Shown piece after piece: positions 52,101 through 53,696 of a stretch of DNA of 58,118 nucleotides. The stretch spans positions 3,143,311 to 3,201,428 of the forward strand of contig NW_019091363.1 of assembly GCF_001949145.1 (NCBI RefSeq). The letters run 5' to 3'. The notes under the pieces were generated by a model. It saw only the letters and a program-made list of their open reading frames with translations. It did not search any database and was not told the DNA's origin. The position numbers were made by a program, and so were the translations under genes. The first letter of the stretch is position 1. Every line of letters starts with the position of its first letter. The DNA is from Acanthaster planci (Eukaryota > Echinodermata > Asteroidea > Valvatida > Acanthasteridae).

Positions 52101-53696
52101 GTTTACCTTTGTGTGAAGATTGAGTACTTTCCAACATTCTTTTGCTTGAAAATGAAGACATACATATCCTATTAACCCTAAAACTTAAAAGAGCCTTTTT
52201 AAAATTCCCTTCCTCAGTAAGGGGCATGCTCAGCATGCATGTAGGAAATACATTCATAGTAATCTGTGAAGTTTCAATTCCATCAGACAGTGGGATTTTG
52301 TTTTTCTAGTCATTTATATCTCATGCTATTATGTGCATTGGTCCATGTGCACTTAGCATGTCAGTGGGCAAAGTTAACTTGTTTTTATTTAAACAATGGC
52401 CATTTGCAAGAATTGCATGACTGATTATTATAAATATTAAGTAGGACTTGAAACATGCAAGGTACGTGCATGGTGGTATCAACTGGCGAAGGTTTGCAGT
52501 AGCACCATGCAACTTTCCCCTTTTGACAAATGTGTGGTTCTGTAAAGAGGATAGGTGTCCAAATGACCTCAGGTCATCAGTTGAAAACTCCTGAGGCCTT
52601 GAGATAATGAAACAAGTGCTTCTCTGTGATGTCAGAGAAAATGTGGGAGTGGTTTCCACCCTGGTTCGTTAAGGGTTGAGAAATGATGTGTCATTTCGAG
52701 TTGTTCAGATGCAGTGAGCCAGTTAGTTATTCCAGTAGCTTATACCCATAACAAACCATTTCATGGGGTCATTCATTTGTGAGGTCAGGTTCATGCATGT
52801 GCTTTGTTCCTGAATGAGATTGCTTTTTTGAATATTAAATTGGCTCATTATGCACTCATTTTATATTCATTGCTTCTCACTTGAGGCTCCATAGTGACAA
52901 GACATGACTGCAGAATACATTATGTACAGATTTGTATACCATCTGTGTTGTTTGCCCAGCGACCATGCACTCATCTGTGCTGCATATGCAAAATAATTGC
53001 TTGTGTCTACTCTCTGCCAGATTTAAACAACCAAGCACCTGCAATATGTGAACCTTGCAGGATTTGTTGCTCAATAAAAAATACCTCTCCTGTACTCCCA
53101 TAGCCCAAAATTAATCACATAAATGTTACCTGTGAAACTTGGGCATAATTGAAGGTCGGGGGGAGTTCTAGCCACTCCCCCCCCCCCCCAAAAAACACGG
53201 ACAGTAAAATAAGGGAAAAGNCCCCCCCCCCCCCCCCCCGAAAAATACTGGACAGTAAAATAAGGGAAAAGAAAACAAACAGGGGAAGAAATGGACATAA
53301 GAGGGGAAAGGTGATGGAAATCACCTACTTACTTATAAATTCCTAGGAATGAAATCCCCTTCACTGTTGACAAGTTGCTGCTTAGCCCCCCCCCCAAATC
53401 CTGGCAGTGCCCACGCTGTGAAACAACTTTCCTTCTCTCCCCTGCCTTCACCTTCTTGATACCTTTGATGGTCTAGTTGAAGCTCTGCATTCACCCATAT
53501 TCCCGAGTCTCTAACTACCCCGTACTCTATCCCTACCTTGCAGGTGGCCTGGCACTTGATGCAAGAGGAATTCATTCGCCAGTACAAACACTTTGAGGGC
53601 CTGATCAATCGTTGCTACCCTGGCGCCAATGTCACCTTGGAATTTAAAGTGGAAGATCTGCTTCAGTTCTTCTCAGAGATCGCTCAGTCCCACTGA
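1050..53696 (+). CDS. EXOC1: Exocyst complex component 1 (Sec3), C-terminal part, 15 exons
   Basis: EXOC1/Sec3 is a subunit of the octameric exocyst, which tethers secretory vesicles to the plasma membrane before SNARE fusion. Joining the 15 exons, from 1050-1159 to 53544-53696, gives one frame of 548 residues plus stop, against nearly 900 for full vertebrate EXOC1. The N-terminal PIP2/GTPase-binding PH-like domain therefore lies upstream. What is present is the C-terminal helical (CATCHR-type rod) region. Diagnostic segments are HLNNIFVQQ (residues 28-36), [15 protein letters not shown] (346-360), ENFHHIH (385-391), [20 protein letters not shown] (394-413), [18 protein letters not shown] (457-474), [16 protein letters not shown] (510-525) and a terminal IAQSH. 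Every intron is GT-AG and all phases agree. Residues about 120-165 form a Gly/Ser-rich linker. The eighth intron in the window is 29.7 kb and carries antisense GPCR genes. Recognition is by homology recalled from the family. Confidence 0.96.
1160..2175 (+). other. EXOC1 intron, 1.0 kb
   Basis: AT-rich intron with GT...AG ends. It contains scattered TACATGT motifs and no gene or repeat that I can define. Confidence 0.8.
2176..2328 (+). CDS. EXOC1: EXOC1 exon 2 of window
   Basis: 153 bases, 51 codons, phase 0 at both ends, reading [10 protein letters not shown] to FKLLSK. The segment [20 protein letters not shown] is a clear Sec3 signature. The acceptor is TTTTCGCAG. Confidence 0.95.
2329..2689 (+). 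other. EXOC1 intron, 361 bp
   Basis: Short AT-rich intron with a GTTTCC donor and a TATATAG acceptor. Nothing else is seen. Confidence 0.8.
2690..2929 (+). CDS. EXOC1: EXOC1 exon 3 of window
   Basis: 240 bases, 80 codons, beginning [20 protein letters not shown]. The second half is a low-complexity Gly/Ser/Gln/Lys linker, matching the poorly conserved Ser-rich linker at this place in other EXOC1 proteins. It ends RQRFDM with donor GTGAGA. Confidence 0.93.
2930..3358 (+). other. EXOC1 intron, 429 bp
   Basis: Short intron whose 5' part stays open in the exon frame for about 80 codons. That could give a retained-intron tail, but it shows no conservation with the family. The acceptor is a weak GAAAACAG. 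Confidence 0.75.
3359..3457 (+). CDS. EXOC1: EXOC1 exon 4 of window
   Basis: 99 bases, 33 codons: [19 protein letters not shown] and onward to [16 protein letters not shown] matches the conserved AEQDFISKFF region of EXOC1. The donor is GTGAGT. Confidence 0.95.
4674..4950. mobile_element. Nonautonomous hAT-like DNA transposon (MITE), 277 bp
   Basis: The element starts CAGGGTTCC and ends GGAACCCTG, a perfect 9 bp terminal inverted repeat. It is flanked on both sides by TAAAGA (4668-4673 and 4951-4956), which looks like a target-site duplication. Inside, the motif AAAAGTCATGGAA recurs in degenerate form near both ends. There is no coding capacity. CAG-type termini with a 5-8 bp duplication suggest hAT, although six bases is short for that superfamily. 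Confidence 0.65.
5618..5700 (-). repeat. tRNA-like remnant, possibly a SINE head
   Basis: On the minus strand the sequence ATGGG-TTCAAAT-CCCAT makes a perfect five-pair T-arm with a seven-base loop and contains a good pol III B box (GGTTCAAATCC). It is followed by CCAAGCA, of which four bases pair with upstream TTGG. The D and anticodon arms do not fold well, so this is a tRNA-derived relic rather than a working tRNA. Confidence 0.35.
8659..8720 (+). CDS. EXOC1: EXOC1 exon 5 of window
   Basis: 62 bases, 20 codons plus two bases: [20 protein letters not shown] and GA of a split Glu codon. The acceptor is ACTTTGTAG and the donor GTGAGT. This is a poorly conserved linker region of the protein; it is placed by phase and splice sites. 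Confidence 0.82.
8980..9018 (+). CDS. EXOC1: EXOC1 exon 6 of window, 39 bp
   Basis: A 39-base small exon between CTTTTGCAG and GTAAGG. It completes the Glu codon, reads [12 protein letters not shown], and leaves AG of an Arg codon. Phases fit both neighbours exactly. Confidence 0.82.
9019..9467 (+). other. EXOC1 intron, 449 bp
   Basis: AT-rich intron with canonical ends (GTAAGG, TTTGCAG). No other feature is seen. Confidence 0.8.
9468..9548 (+). CDS. EXOC1: EXOC1 exon 7 of window
   Basis: 81 bases completing Arg and reading [20 protein letters not shown] to ERMDN, with TT of a split Phe codon. [10 protein letters not shown] corresponds to the conserved IEPELNNLIA of EXOC1. Confidence 0.94.
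9549..11445 (+). other. EXOC1 intron, 1.9 kb
   Basis: Contains a degenerate three-unit tandem repeat (9826-10115, listed separately). Otherwise it is AT-rich with TACATGTA motifs; no gene is seen. Confidence 0.75.
9826..10115. repeat. Degenerate tandem repeat, three units of about 105, 100 and 85 bp
   Basis: Three successive units share CCCCA-ACTGGACTTAA, then CACTAG or CACCATAGG, GGAAAAAATAC, ATTGATATCAG and a CAC(T)G end. They start near 9826, 9931 and 10031. Upstream, CTTGCTCAAAAGCACATGCC resembles the interior of tRNA-derived SINEs, so the array may be an expanded SINE piece; that origin is inference. Confidence 0.55.
11446..11578 (+). CDS. EXOC1: EXOC1 exon 8 of window
   Basis: 133 bases completing Phe, then [14 protein letters not shown] and onward to [19 protein letters not shown] matches VKRNFDKCI of vertebrate EXOC1. 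The donor GTAAGT opens the 29.7 kb intron that houses the receptor array. Confidence 0.95.
11579..13299. other. 5' part of the giant EXOC1 intron, no gene seen
   Basis: About 1.7 kb of AT-rich sequence between the exon 8 donor and the first receptor pseudogene. I find no GPCR remnant, conserved frame or clear mobile element. Confidence 0.6.
13300..14325 (-). pseudogene. Class A GPCR pseudogene, subfamily A copy 1
   Basis: The first 117 codons (14325 to 13972) match the intact neighbours. They carry an NH2 end with TMDSTEE, TM1 with [18 protein letters not shown], and TM2 with [17 protein letters not shown]. The frame then stops: where relatives read FAGRWLL this copy reads FAK-stop, a TGA just before TM3. 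Downstream, DNA similarity continues through the TM3-TM7 region in changing frames down to the helix-8/stop region near 13303-13316, so the copy is full length but frameshifted. It is single-exon, antisense to EXOC1, inside its 29.7 kb intron. Confidence 0.85.
14326..14460 (-). other. 5' flank of subfamily A copy 1, shared with paralogs
   Basis: Sequence upstream of this pseudogene (CATAAAGTCAC, then GGCAGGTAG and a purine-rich tract) aligns with the 5' flanks of copies 2 to 4. The duplicated unit therefore includes upstream DNA. No TATA box or start site can be defined. Confidence 0.5.
14461..14694. other. Intronic spacer, nothing recognised
   Basis: Sequence between the copy 1 flank and an extra flank copy. 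No frame, RNA or repeat is supported here. Confidence 0.5.
14695..14930 (-). repeat. Orphan copy of a subfamily A 5' flank
   Basis: GGCTTCAAA, GAAACTTGTCAT, ACATGTACATGTAGATCTTTC, GGATGACA and GGCAGGTAACAGTTTGAGTTTG align with the flank directly upstream of copy 2 (17695-17870) and with copies 3 and 4. No receptor body lies directly downstream of this copy; copy 1 already has its own flank. It is probably what remains of a lost receptor unit. Confidence 0.55.
14809..14862. repeat. Tandem duplicated palindrome
   Basis: CCAAGTGTTGAACACTTGG, palindromic except for its centre base, occurs twice in a row about 26 bases apart, and the whole (AACAGTTCC...GGAACTGTT) is itself an inverted repeat able to form a hairpin. 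Relatives of this flank have only a single diverged half, so the doubling is local. Confidence 0.75.
14931..16340. other. Intronic spacer, nothing recognised
   Basis: About 1.4 kb without a supported gene. The frames of 60-120 codons here have no GPCR or other family signature. Confidence 0.5.
16352..16440. repeat. 3' flank segment shared by subfamily A copies 2 and 3
   Basis: CTGCTGTGA, ATTCCATTA-GTCCATTT, GGTCC and CTGC motifs match 19796-19885 in the same order. Both lie downstream of a receptor on the minus strand, about 210 bp from the copy 2 stop but 1.27 kb from the copy 3 stop. Confidence 0.55.
16651..17694 (-). CDS. Class A (rhodopsin-like) GPCR, intronless, subfamily A copy 2
   Basis: A 347-residue seven-helix receptor in one exon. 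The N-terminus carries two N-glycosylation sequons (N18, N22). TM1 is about 36-60, TM2 70-96 with D84 (2.50), TM3 108-138 with C110 and D134-R135-Y136, TM4 153-176 with W162, ECL2 C192, TM5 203-226, TM6 251-276 with W267-L-P269, and TM7 293-316. The NPxxY motif reads N309-A-L-I-Y313, so its proline is missing. A basic helix 8 follows. ICL3 contains ARKQARRIA, shared by all array members. The start at 17694 is supported by the similar opening of copy 5; M9 (17670) is the alternative. It lies antisense in an EXOC1 intron. The ligand is unknown. The lineage resembles echinoderm-type expanded orphan receptors. Confidence 0.93.
   Translation of the reverse strand: MPYPQTVAMVTPTNDGINITMNSTEASTPAERQKSLFAILLCIFLTLAILLNFLLNPLMLITLHRVTSIQPTTKILMASLTLTDIVSTIVRIFDVVQLFAERWLLGELSCTVHGVMIFTSGGMSILSLLLLTLDRYIAILHPLRYFILVTEFRTKIMVCSSWIFTSICYICVFGIVDPKKHIVKQDGQTQLCLWGPSFWRDYYITGMISLILAVIFILYLHISLIARKQARRIAGANQVGNGQHAQRINTRSITTIIIITGVLVITWLPTAVLVAMARSLNVSLQNNAFNRILLASSTDVLQLSNSWLNALIYYLRNTDLRRALKGLLAEWQQRLFQRFHPQQSSLD
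17695..18200 (-). promoter_or_regulatory. Shared 5' flank of subfamily A copy 2
   Basis: GGCTTCAAAGA, AAACTTGTCAT, TACATGTACATCTTTCAA, GGATGACAAGTTCT and the following 150 or so bases align with the flanks of copies 3 and 4 and with the orphan at 14695-14930. Weaker similarity runs a few hundred bases further. The promoter must lie on this side of the gene, but no core element is identifiable, so regulatory function is inference. Confidence 0.4.
18201..19795. other. Intronic spacer with a 37 bp tandem repeat
   Basis: No gene is seen. It includes the tandem array at 18692-18838, listed separately, and several TACATGTA clusters near 19470-19500. Confidence 0.55.
18692..18838. repeat. Tandem repeat, four units of 37 bp
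   Basis: Units start at 18692, 18729, 18766 and 18803. Each has the form ATATAGTCTTCCATTTTGAT, then a T-run, then GTACTGTA. The last unit is one base shorter in the T-run. Confidence 0.9.
19796..19885. repeat. 3' flank segment of subfamily A copy 3, displaced
   Basis: This segment aligns with 16352-16440, which lies about 210 bp from the copy 2 stop. Here about 1.06 kb more separates it from the receptor, and that extra length is made up by the minisatellite, the LINE end and adjoining sequence. Confidence 0.55.
19921..20370. repeat. 30 bp minisatellite, 15 units
   Basis: The unit is TTTGCAGACATAGCTTCTCC followed by ATCAGAAGAG. Units begin at 19921 and every 30 bases after that, except that the sixth (20071) is 36 bases long through an added CATGTA. 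The last is partial. Four units at 20167-20286 are identical and the outer ones diverge, as expected of an array homogenised from the centre. Because 30 is a multiple of three, several frames on both strands stay open (for example repeated [10 protein letters not shown]). These frames are not evidence of a gene. Confidence 0.95.
20461..20866 (+). mobile_element. 3' end of a CR1/L2-type non-LTR retrotransposon (LINE)
   Basis: The translation contains RTYGKCSF, then [22 protein letters not shown], and after one stop SLKTHLMSL. This is the conserved extreme C-terminus of the reverse-transcriptase ORF of CR1/L2-like LINEs (RSFxxAAPxLWNxLPxxIR ... FKxxLKTHLF). It is followed by GCGCTTTATGAATGTC and an (ATT)n tail at about 20851-20864, the usual 3' end of such elements. 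It is a 5'-truncated, inactive copy that sits between the displaced flank and receptor copy 3. Confidence 0.8.
20867..21157. other. 3' flank of subfamily A copy 3
   Basis: The part next to the receptor (TTGACTTGAAGTTCTGACTG, then TAAAGCT) aligns with the 3' flank of copy 2 near 16600-16650. The left part is not recognised. Confidence 0.5.
21158..22150 (-). CDS. Class A GPCR, intronless, subfamily A copy 3
   Basis: A 330-residue intact receptor. Sequons are at N10 and N14. TM1 is about 30-54, TM2 63-90 with D77, TM3 102-132 with C103 and D127-R128-Y129, ECL2 C183, TM5 192-216, TM6 243-268 and TM7 283-305, ending N300-V-L-I-Y304 in place of NPxxY. Two normally strong landmarks are changed: TM4 reads CATLIT, so W4.50 is missing, and TM6 reads TLLP, so the W6.48 toggle tryptophan is Leu (L258). 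The frame is otherwise uninterrupted. It may be a diverged functional receptor or a recently relaxed one. The start at M1 aligns with the start region of copy 4. Its 5' flank is shared with copies 2 and 4. Confidence 0.9.
   Translation of the reverse strand: METSSKQETNITMNSTEEVTLAESLEQSPLAIFLCIFMTLTILVSFLLNPLMLLTLRRVTSIQPTTKIFMAALNLNDLAYTVVKTFDLLELFAGRWLLEEFPCLVHGVTGYISGFMSIFSILLLTLDRYISILYPLRYPSLVTEFRTKIVVCATLITTTIHCICLFGVVNPKHIVHDGPHEQCLWGSMTWRSFLSAGILSLILVTIFTLYQHISLIARKQARRIAAENQADNGQGGHRINTRSIATIAIITVTLVITLLPTAVAILIPAVQKHASQHDAYSFYLFTYFAIILQLSNSWLNVLIYYLRNKDLCQALSDLLAEWRQRLFQRS
22151..22650 (-). promoter_or_regulatory. Shared 5' flank of subfamily A copy 3
   Basis: About 450 bases align with the region upstream of copy 4 (23400-23770). 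Shared motifs include TTTATGTAGCCTGGC, TTTCCCAGCCTTGTGCAC, CAGT, CTATCTCTTTGC and GGCAATAT. The 5' region was duplicated with the gene. Promoter function is inferred from position only. Confidence 0.4.
22651..22999. other. Intronic spacer, nothing recognised
   Basis: Sequence between the copy 3 flank and the broken end of copy 4. No feature is supported. Confidence 0.5.
23000..23399 (-). pseudogene. Class A GPCR pseudogene fragment, subfamily A copy 4
   Basis: The N-terminus ([11 protein letters not shown]), TM1 ([10 protein letters not shown]) and TM2 (MVSLTLADM) are readable, then a frameshift follows. Similarity ends in the TM3 region near 23000, so TM4 to TM7 are missing. Between TM1 and the conserved LRRVTSIQ there is a 12-base insertion, CATGTACATGTA, that copy 3 lacks and that adds four residues. 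Confidence 0.88.
23400..23770 (-). other. 5' flank of subfamily A copy 4
   Basis: Aligns with 22151-22600 upstream of copy 3, although the receptor it serves is broken. Confidence 0.5.
23985..24923 (-). pseudogene. Class A GPCR pseudogene, subfamily A copy 5
   Basis: The most decayed copy. It begins like copy 2 (TVAM, then [13 protein letters not shown]), keeps DNA similarity in TM2 ([20 protein letters not shown]) and [10 protein letters not shown] at the start of TM3, then breaks into several frames. The 3' end is recognisable near 24000-24060 (AGCCAGCTATTAAATAACAG, the SNSWL region of TM7). Several small insertions and deletions are evident. Confidence 0.82.
24924..27778. repeat. Duplicated block, copy 1: 3' flank of receptor B1
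   Basis: From about 24936 this sequence matches 31838-35022 in order: TAATGCACA-TGTCACATAC, then GGCCTAGA near 25710/32610, TGTGTAAGTGCAAGGGATGTTG near 26045/32920, ATTAGGCAACATGAAAAATAA near 26760/33740, and a G-rich tract near 27420/34370. The matches are collinear with small insertions and deletions, so this is an old tandem segmental duplication that includes the receptor. No separate gene is seen in it. Confidence 0.85.
27779..28738 (-). pseudogene. Class A GPCR pseudogene, subfamily B copy 1
   Basis: Aligned with the intact B copies it has exactly the same 960 bases, yet it is broken. The start codon equivalent (28736-28738) is ACA instead of ATG. One base is lost in TM3 near 28400 and one gained near 28240, so about 50 codons are out of frame and meet a stop at 28331. 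In the shifted stretch the DRY codons would read DHY. TM1-TM2 ([12 protein letters not shown] to [18 protein letters not shown]) and TM5-TM7 ([20 protein letters not shown] to [12 protein letters not shown]) remain clear. Confidence 0.9.
28739..29640. repeat. Duplicated block, copy 1: 5' flank of receptor B1
   Basis: Matches 35983-36930 upstream of B2 (CAGAAAGTTGTAA, GATTACCTG-TCAGAATTTAACTCCAGGCC, then CATTTTCA-TGGGGCC and GATTTTAATCAGTTT-like motifs). It is the 5' continuation of the segmental duplication. A regulatory role is possible but not shown. Confidence 0.75.
29641..31837. other. Intronic spacer between duplicated blocks
   Basis: About 2.2 kb with no gene or GPCR remnant that I can support. 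It contains a (TTTG)n run at about 31161-31200. Confidence 0.55.
31161..31201. repeat. (TTTG)n microsatellite with T-run
   Basis: Perfect TTTG repeats followed by ten or more T; simple sequence. Confidence 0.9.
31838..35022. repeat. Duplicated block, copy 2: 3' flank of receptor B2
   Basis: Collinear with 24936-27778. It differs by a foldback MITE inserted at about 34575-34906 that copy 1 lacks, so the MITE came after the duplication. No gene is seen. Confidence 0.85.
34575..34906. mobile_element. Foldback MITE, family M2, copy 1
   Basis: About 330 bp with long imperfect terminal inverted repeats. The left side reads TGAATAAAATCTGG, then CACTGTTGCTTTACCTCGTG and ATTCGGGGCAAAC. The right side, reversed, reads TGAATAAAATCTGG, AACAATTTGAATTCCCCAGA, CACTGTGGCTATACCTC and ATTCGGGGCAAAC. 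There is no coding capacity. A second copy lies at 47817-48146. The exact ends and target duplication are not clear. Confidence 0.8.
35023..35982 (-). CDS. Class A GPCR, intronless, subfamily B copy 2
   Basis: A 319-residue intact receptor. The frame is open for 48 more codons upstream (to 36126), but I chose M at 35982 because the paralog B3 then has exactly the same length and a matching start (MEPTQQLD / MESMQLAD). There is a sequon at N19. TM1 is about 24-50, TM2 58-84 with D72, TM3 95-125 with C98 and D122-R123-Y124, TM4 141-164 with W150, ECL2 C177, TM5 184-207, TM6 237-260 with W252-I-P254, and TM7 276-297 ending D291-V-V-I-Y295 in place of NPxxY. A sequon at N278 falls in the third extracellular loop. 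ICL3 has [13 protein letters not shown], shared with subfamily A. Ligand unknown. Confidence 0.93.
   Translation of the reverse strand: MEPTQQLDVLSTTTSSPENVSLTPFAIATSTLIVTALILNFLLNPLMLFTLHRVTSIQPTTKIFMASLTLSDLLTGLFWVIKLPELLTGKWLFGEFLCAAYGVIVYTVIGLVFFSLLLQTVDRYIAIYCPLHYPTMMTVFRSKLIVCVTWVITIAGCILLFGIYDYSSVQQSSPHLCLASTNDLGGYISLLVIVLVFITISALYGHISLIAHRQARRIAAENQAGIVQGGPRISIRSTTTIIIITGSIFIAWIPSLIRLAILTPQTDFPVYDAYLAENFTDAILLINSWLDVVIYYLRNNDLRKALERLLADWFRCMLP
35983..36619. repeat. Duplicated block, copy 2: 5' flank of receptor B2
   Basis: Aligns with the sequence upstream of B1 (28739-29340). Shared motifs include CATCAGAAAGTTGT, GATTACCTGATCAGAATTTA and ACTCCAGGCC. The promoter of B2 should lie here, but no core element is visible. 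Confidence 0.6.
36620..37880. repeat. Flank segment in two adjacent copies
   Basis: The stretch at about 36560-36930 (CTCATCACAG, CCATCAGTTGCCCCTTGTA, TTTTAGCCCT-like, GATTTTAATCAGTTT, AAGG) is repeated about 1 kb away at about 37560-37880, and also matches 29340-29640. The third copy has no receptor attached to it, so it may mark a lost unit or the flank of B3 after rearrangement. Confidence 0.7.
37881..39156. other. Intronic spacer and 3' flank of receptor B3
   Basis: AT-rich with TACATGTA clusters near 38256, 38381 and 38889. No gene or clear duplicated segment is seen; the 3' flank that accompanies B1 and B2 is not evident here. Confidence 0.5.
39157..40116 (-). CDS. Class A GPCR, intronless, subfamily B copy 3
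   Basis: A 319-residue intact receptor, very similar to B2 along its length. The chosen M at 40116 matches the B2 start; the frame stays open for 20 more codons to an upstream ATG at 40176. Sequons are at N11 and N19. Key residues are at the same numbers as in B2: D72 (2.50), C98, D122-R123-Y124, W150, C177, W252-I-P254 and D291-V-V-I-Y295 in place of NPxxY, followed by [11 protein letters not shown] in helix 8. Differences cluster at the N-terminus, the start of TM4 and the C-terminus. It is the last receptor before the intron ends and lies about 1.1 kb from EXOC1 exon 9. Ligand and expression are unknown. Confidence 0.93.
   Translation of the reverse strand: MESMQLADMFNTTTSSPENVSLTPFAIVTATLIATALILNFLLNPLTLFTLRRATSIQPTTKIFMASLTMSDFLTGLFWVIKLPELLTGKWPLGEFLCAAYGVIVYTFIALVFFSLLLQTVDRYIAIYCPLHYPTMMTVFRSKLIVCVTWVITIAGYILLFGIYDHSSVQQSSPHLCLASTNDLGGYISLLVIVLVFITISALYGHVSLTAHRQARRIAAENQTGIVQGGPRISIRSTTTIIIITGSIFIAWIPSVIRLAILTPQTDFPIYDAYLAENFTDALLLTNSWLDVVIYYLRNKDLRKALKSLLVDWFQYLLP
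40117..41265. other. 3' end of the giant EXOC1 intron / 5' side of receptor B3
   Basis: No gene. The promoter of B3 should lie in this stretch. It ends with a pyrimidine-rich tract and GATAG at the exon 9 acceptor. Confidence 0.55.
41266..41349 (+). CDS. EXOC1: EXOC1 exon 9 of window
   Basis: 84 bases, 28 codons: [20 protein letters not shown] then LPFVKEFE. It matches [21 protein letters not shown] of vertebrate EXOC1 and closes the 29.7 kb intron. The donor is GTGAAG. Confidence 0.96.
41350..42734 (+). other. EXOC1 intron, 1.4 kb
   Basis: Contains the foldback MITE M1 copy at 41519-41686. Nothing else is recognised. Confidence 0.75.
41519..41686. mobile_element. Foldback MITE, family M1, copy 1 (168 bp)
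   Basis: Nearly the whole element is an inverted repeat. The left side reads CACAATAGTGCGCCACCAAG then AGTTTGCAAC, and the right side is its complement, meeting around two GTCGAC sites. It is flanked by TA on both sides (41517-41518 and 41687-41688), the target duplication of Tc1/mariner-type elements. A diverged second copy lies at 50089-50254. Confidence 0.85.
42735..42888 (+). CDS. EXOC1: EXOC1 exon 10 of window
   Basis: 154 bases: [20 protein letters not shown] to [11 protein letters not shown] plus G of a split codon. [13 protein letters not shown] is one of the best conserved stretches of Sec3. The acceptor is GTTGCAG and the donor GTACTG. Confidence 0.96.
42889..43250 (+). other. EXOC1 intron, 362 bp
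   Basis: Short intron with a strong T-rich tract (TTTTTTTTACAG) ahead of the micro-exon. Nothing else is seen. Confidence 0.8.
43251..43271 (+). CDS. EXOC1: EXOC1 micro-exon, 21 bp (exon 11 of window)
   Basis: Only 21 bases between TTTTTTACAG and GTAAGT. It completes Glu, reads NFHHIH, and leaves G of a Gly codon. ENFHHI is invariant in EXOC1 relatives known to me, and without this exon the motif would be lost although the frame would be kept. Confidence 0.93.
43272..43953 (+). other. EXOC1 intron, 682 bp
   Basis: AT-rich with TACATGTA motifs; no other feature. Confidence 0.8.
43954..44078 (+). CDS. EXOC1: EXOC1 exon 12 of window
   Basis: 125 bases completing Gly and reading [20 protein letters not shown] to GRPMDKLN. 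The donor is GTAAGA. Highly conserved in the family. Confidence 0.96.
44079..44397 (+). other. EXOC1 intron, 319 bp
   Basis: Short intron with GTAAGA...GCTACAG ends; nothing else is seen. Confidence 0.8.
44398..44520 (+). CDS. EXOC1: EXOC1 exon 13 of window
   Basis: 123 bases, 41 codons: [20 protein letters not shown] to [11 protein letters not shown]. The donor GTTAGC is atypical after GT but is forced by the following exon, which begins with Val as expected. Confidence 0.95.
44521..46744 (+). other. EXOC1 intron with assembly gap
   Basis: Intron of unknown true length because of the N gap. No gene is seen in the readable part. Confidence 0.75.
45413..46180. other. Assembly gap, 768 N
   Basis: A run of N inside an intron. 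Both flanking EXOC1 exons join in frame, so no conserved coding sequence seems to be lost in it. Confidence 1.
46745..46816 (+). CDS. EXOC1: EXOC1 exon 14 of window
   Basis: 72 bases, 24 codons: [20 protein letters not shown] then NLMQ. It matches [24 protein letters not shown]-type sequence in the family. The acceptor is CATTGTAG and the donor GTAAGT. Confidence 0.96.
47311..48593. mobile_element. Foldback-type DNA element with subterminal GAGATGCGAGAT repeats
   Basis: The left arm (47311-47483) begins CACACTATGGTGT, then CTGCCATCTTGCC, and runs on as CATCTYGCAT-like motifs to AATCTCGCATCTCACG. The right arm (48481-48593) carries the complement: GAGATGCGAAATAC, CGAGATGCAAGATTTGAAAT, AATGCGAGATGGCAG and CACACTTGGTGTG. 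The interior has no transposase frame and includes MITE M2 copy 2, which must have inserted into it. Ends and target duplication are not resolved. Confidence 0.5.
47817..48146. mobile_element. Foldback MITE, family M2, copy 2
   Basis: Same family as 34575-34906. It has TTGAATAAAATCTGG, AACAATTTGAATTCCCCAGA, CTCTACCTCGTGATTCGGGG, GAATGGACTGGTTCC in the centre, and the inverted right side ending AACTCACAAAA. It lies in the reverse orientation relative to copy 1. Confidence 0.8.
49195..49320. repeat. Short degenerate tandem repeat of GTGAAAATGTTTT
   Basis: GTGAAAAGATGTGAAAATG, GTGAAAAAGTGTGAAAATG and ATGAAAAGGTATGAAAATG follow one another at about 40 bp spacing, each followed by TTTT and a C or A rich part. 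Confidence 0.8.
50089..50254. mobile_element. Foldback MITE, family M1, copy 2 (166 bp)
   Basis: Diverged copy of 41519-41686: ACAATGGTGCATCTCCAGG, AGTTTGCAACTCGTTGGCC and the inverted GCAAACTCTTGGAGGGGCAC, with TA on both sides (50087-50088 and 50255-50256). The same termini in two places support the TA-flanked element definition. Confidence 0.85.
53176..53280. repeat. Two-unit repeat with C-runs, one N
   Basis: A C-run followed by GGACAGTAAAATAAGGGAAA is present twice, starting near 53177 and 53222, with a single N at 53221. Lengths of the C-runs are likely unreliable. Confidence 0.85.
53544..53696 (+). CDS. EXOC1: EXOC1 last exon with stop
   Basis: 153 bases: [20 protein letters not shown] to [12 protein letters not shown] and TGA at 53694-53696. 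IAQSH-stop is the conserved end of EXOC1, so the C-terminus is complete. Confidence 0.97.
   Translation: MAWHLMQEEFIRQYKHFEGLINRCYPGANVTLEFKVEDLLQFFSEIAQSH

Larger units (their letters stand above)
46817..53543 (+). other. EXOC1 last intron, 6.7 kb
   Basis: No gene. It contains a foldback element (47311-48593) with MITE M2 nested in it, MITE M1 copy 2 (50089-50254), a short GTGAAAATG-type repeat (49195-49320) and a C-run region (53176-53280). All are listed separately. Confidence 0.8.
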
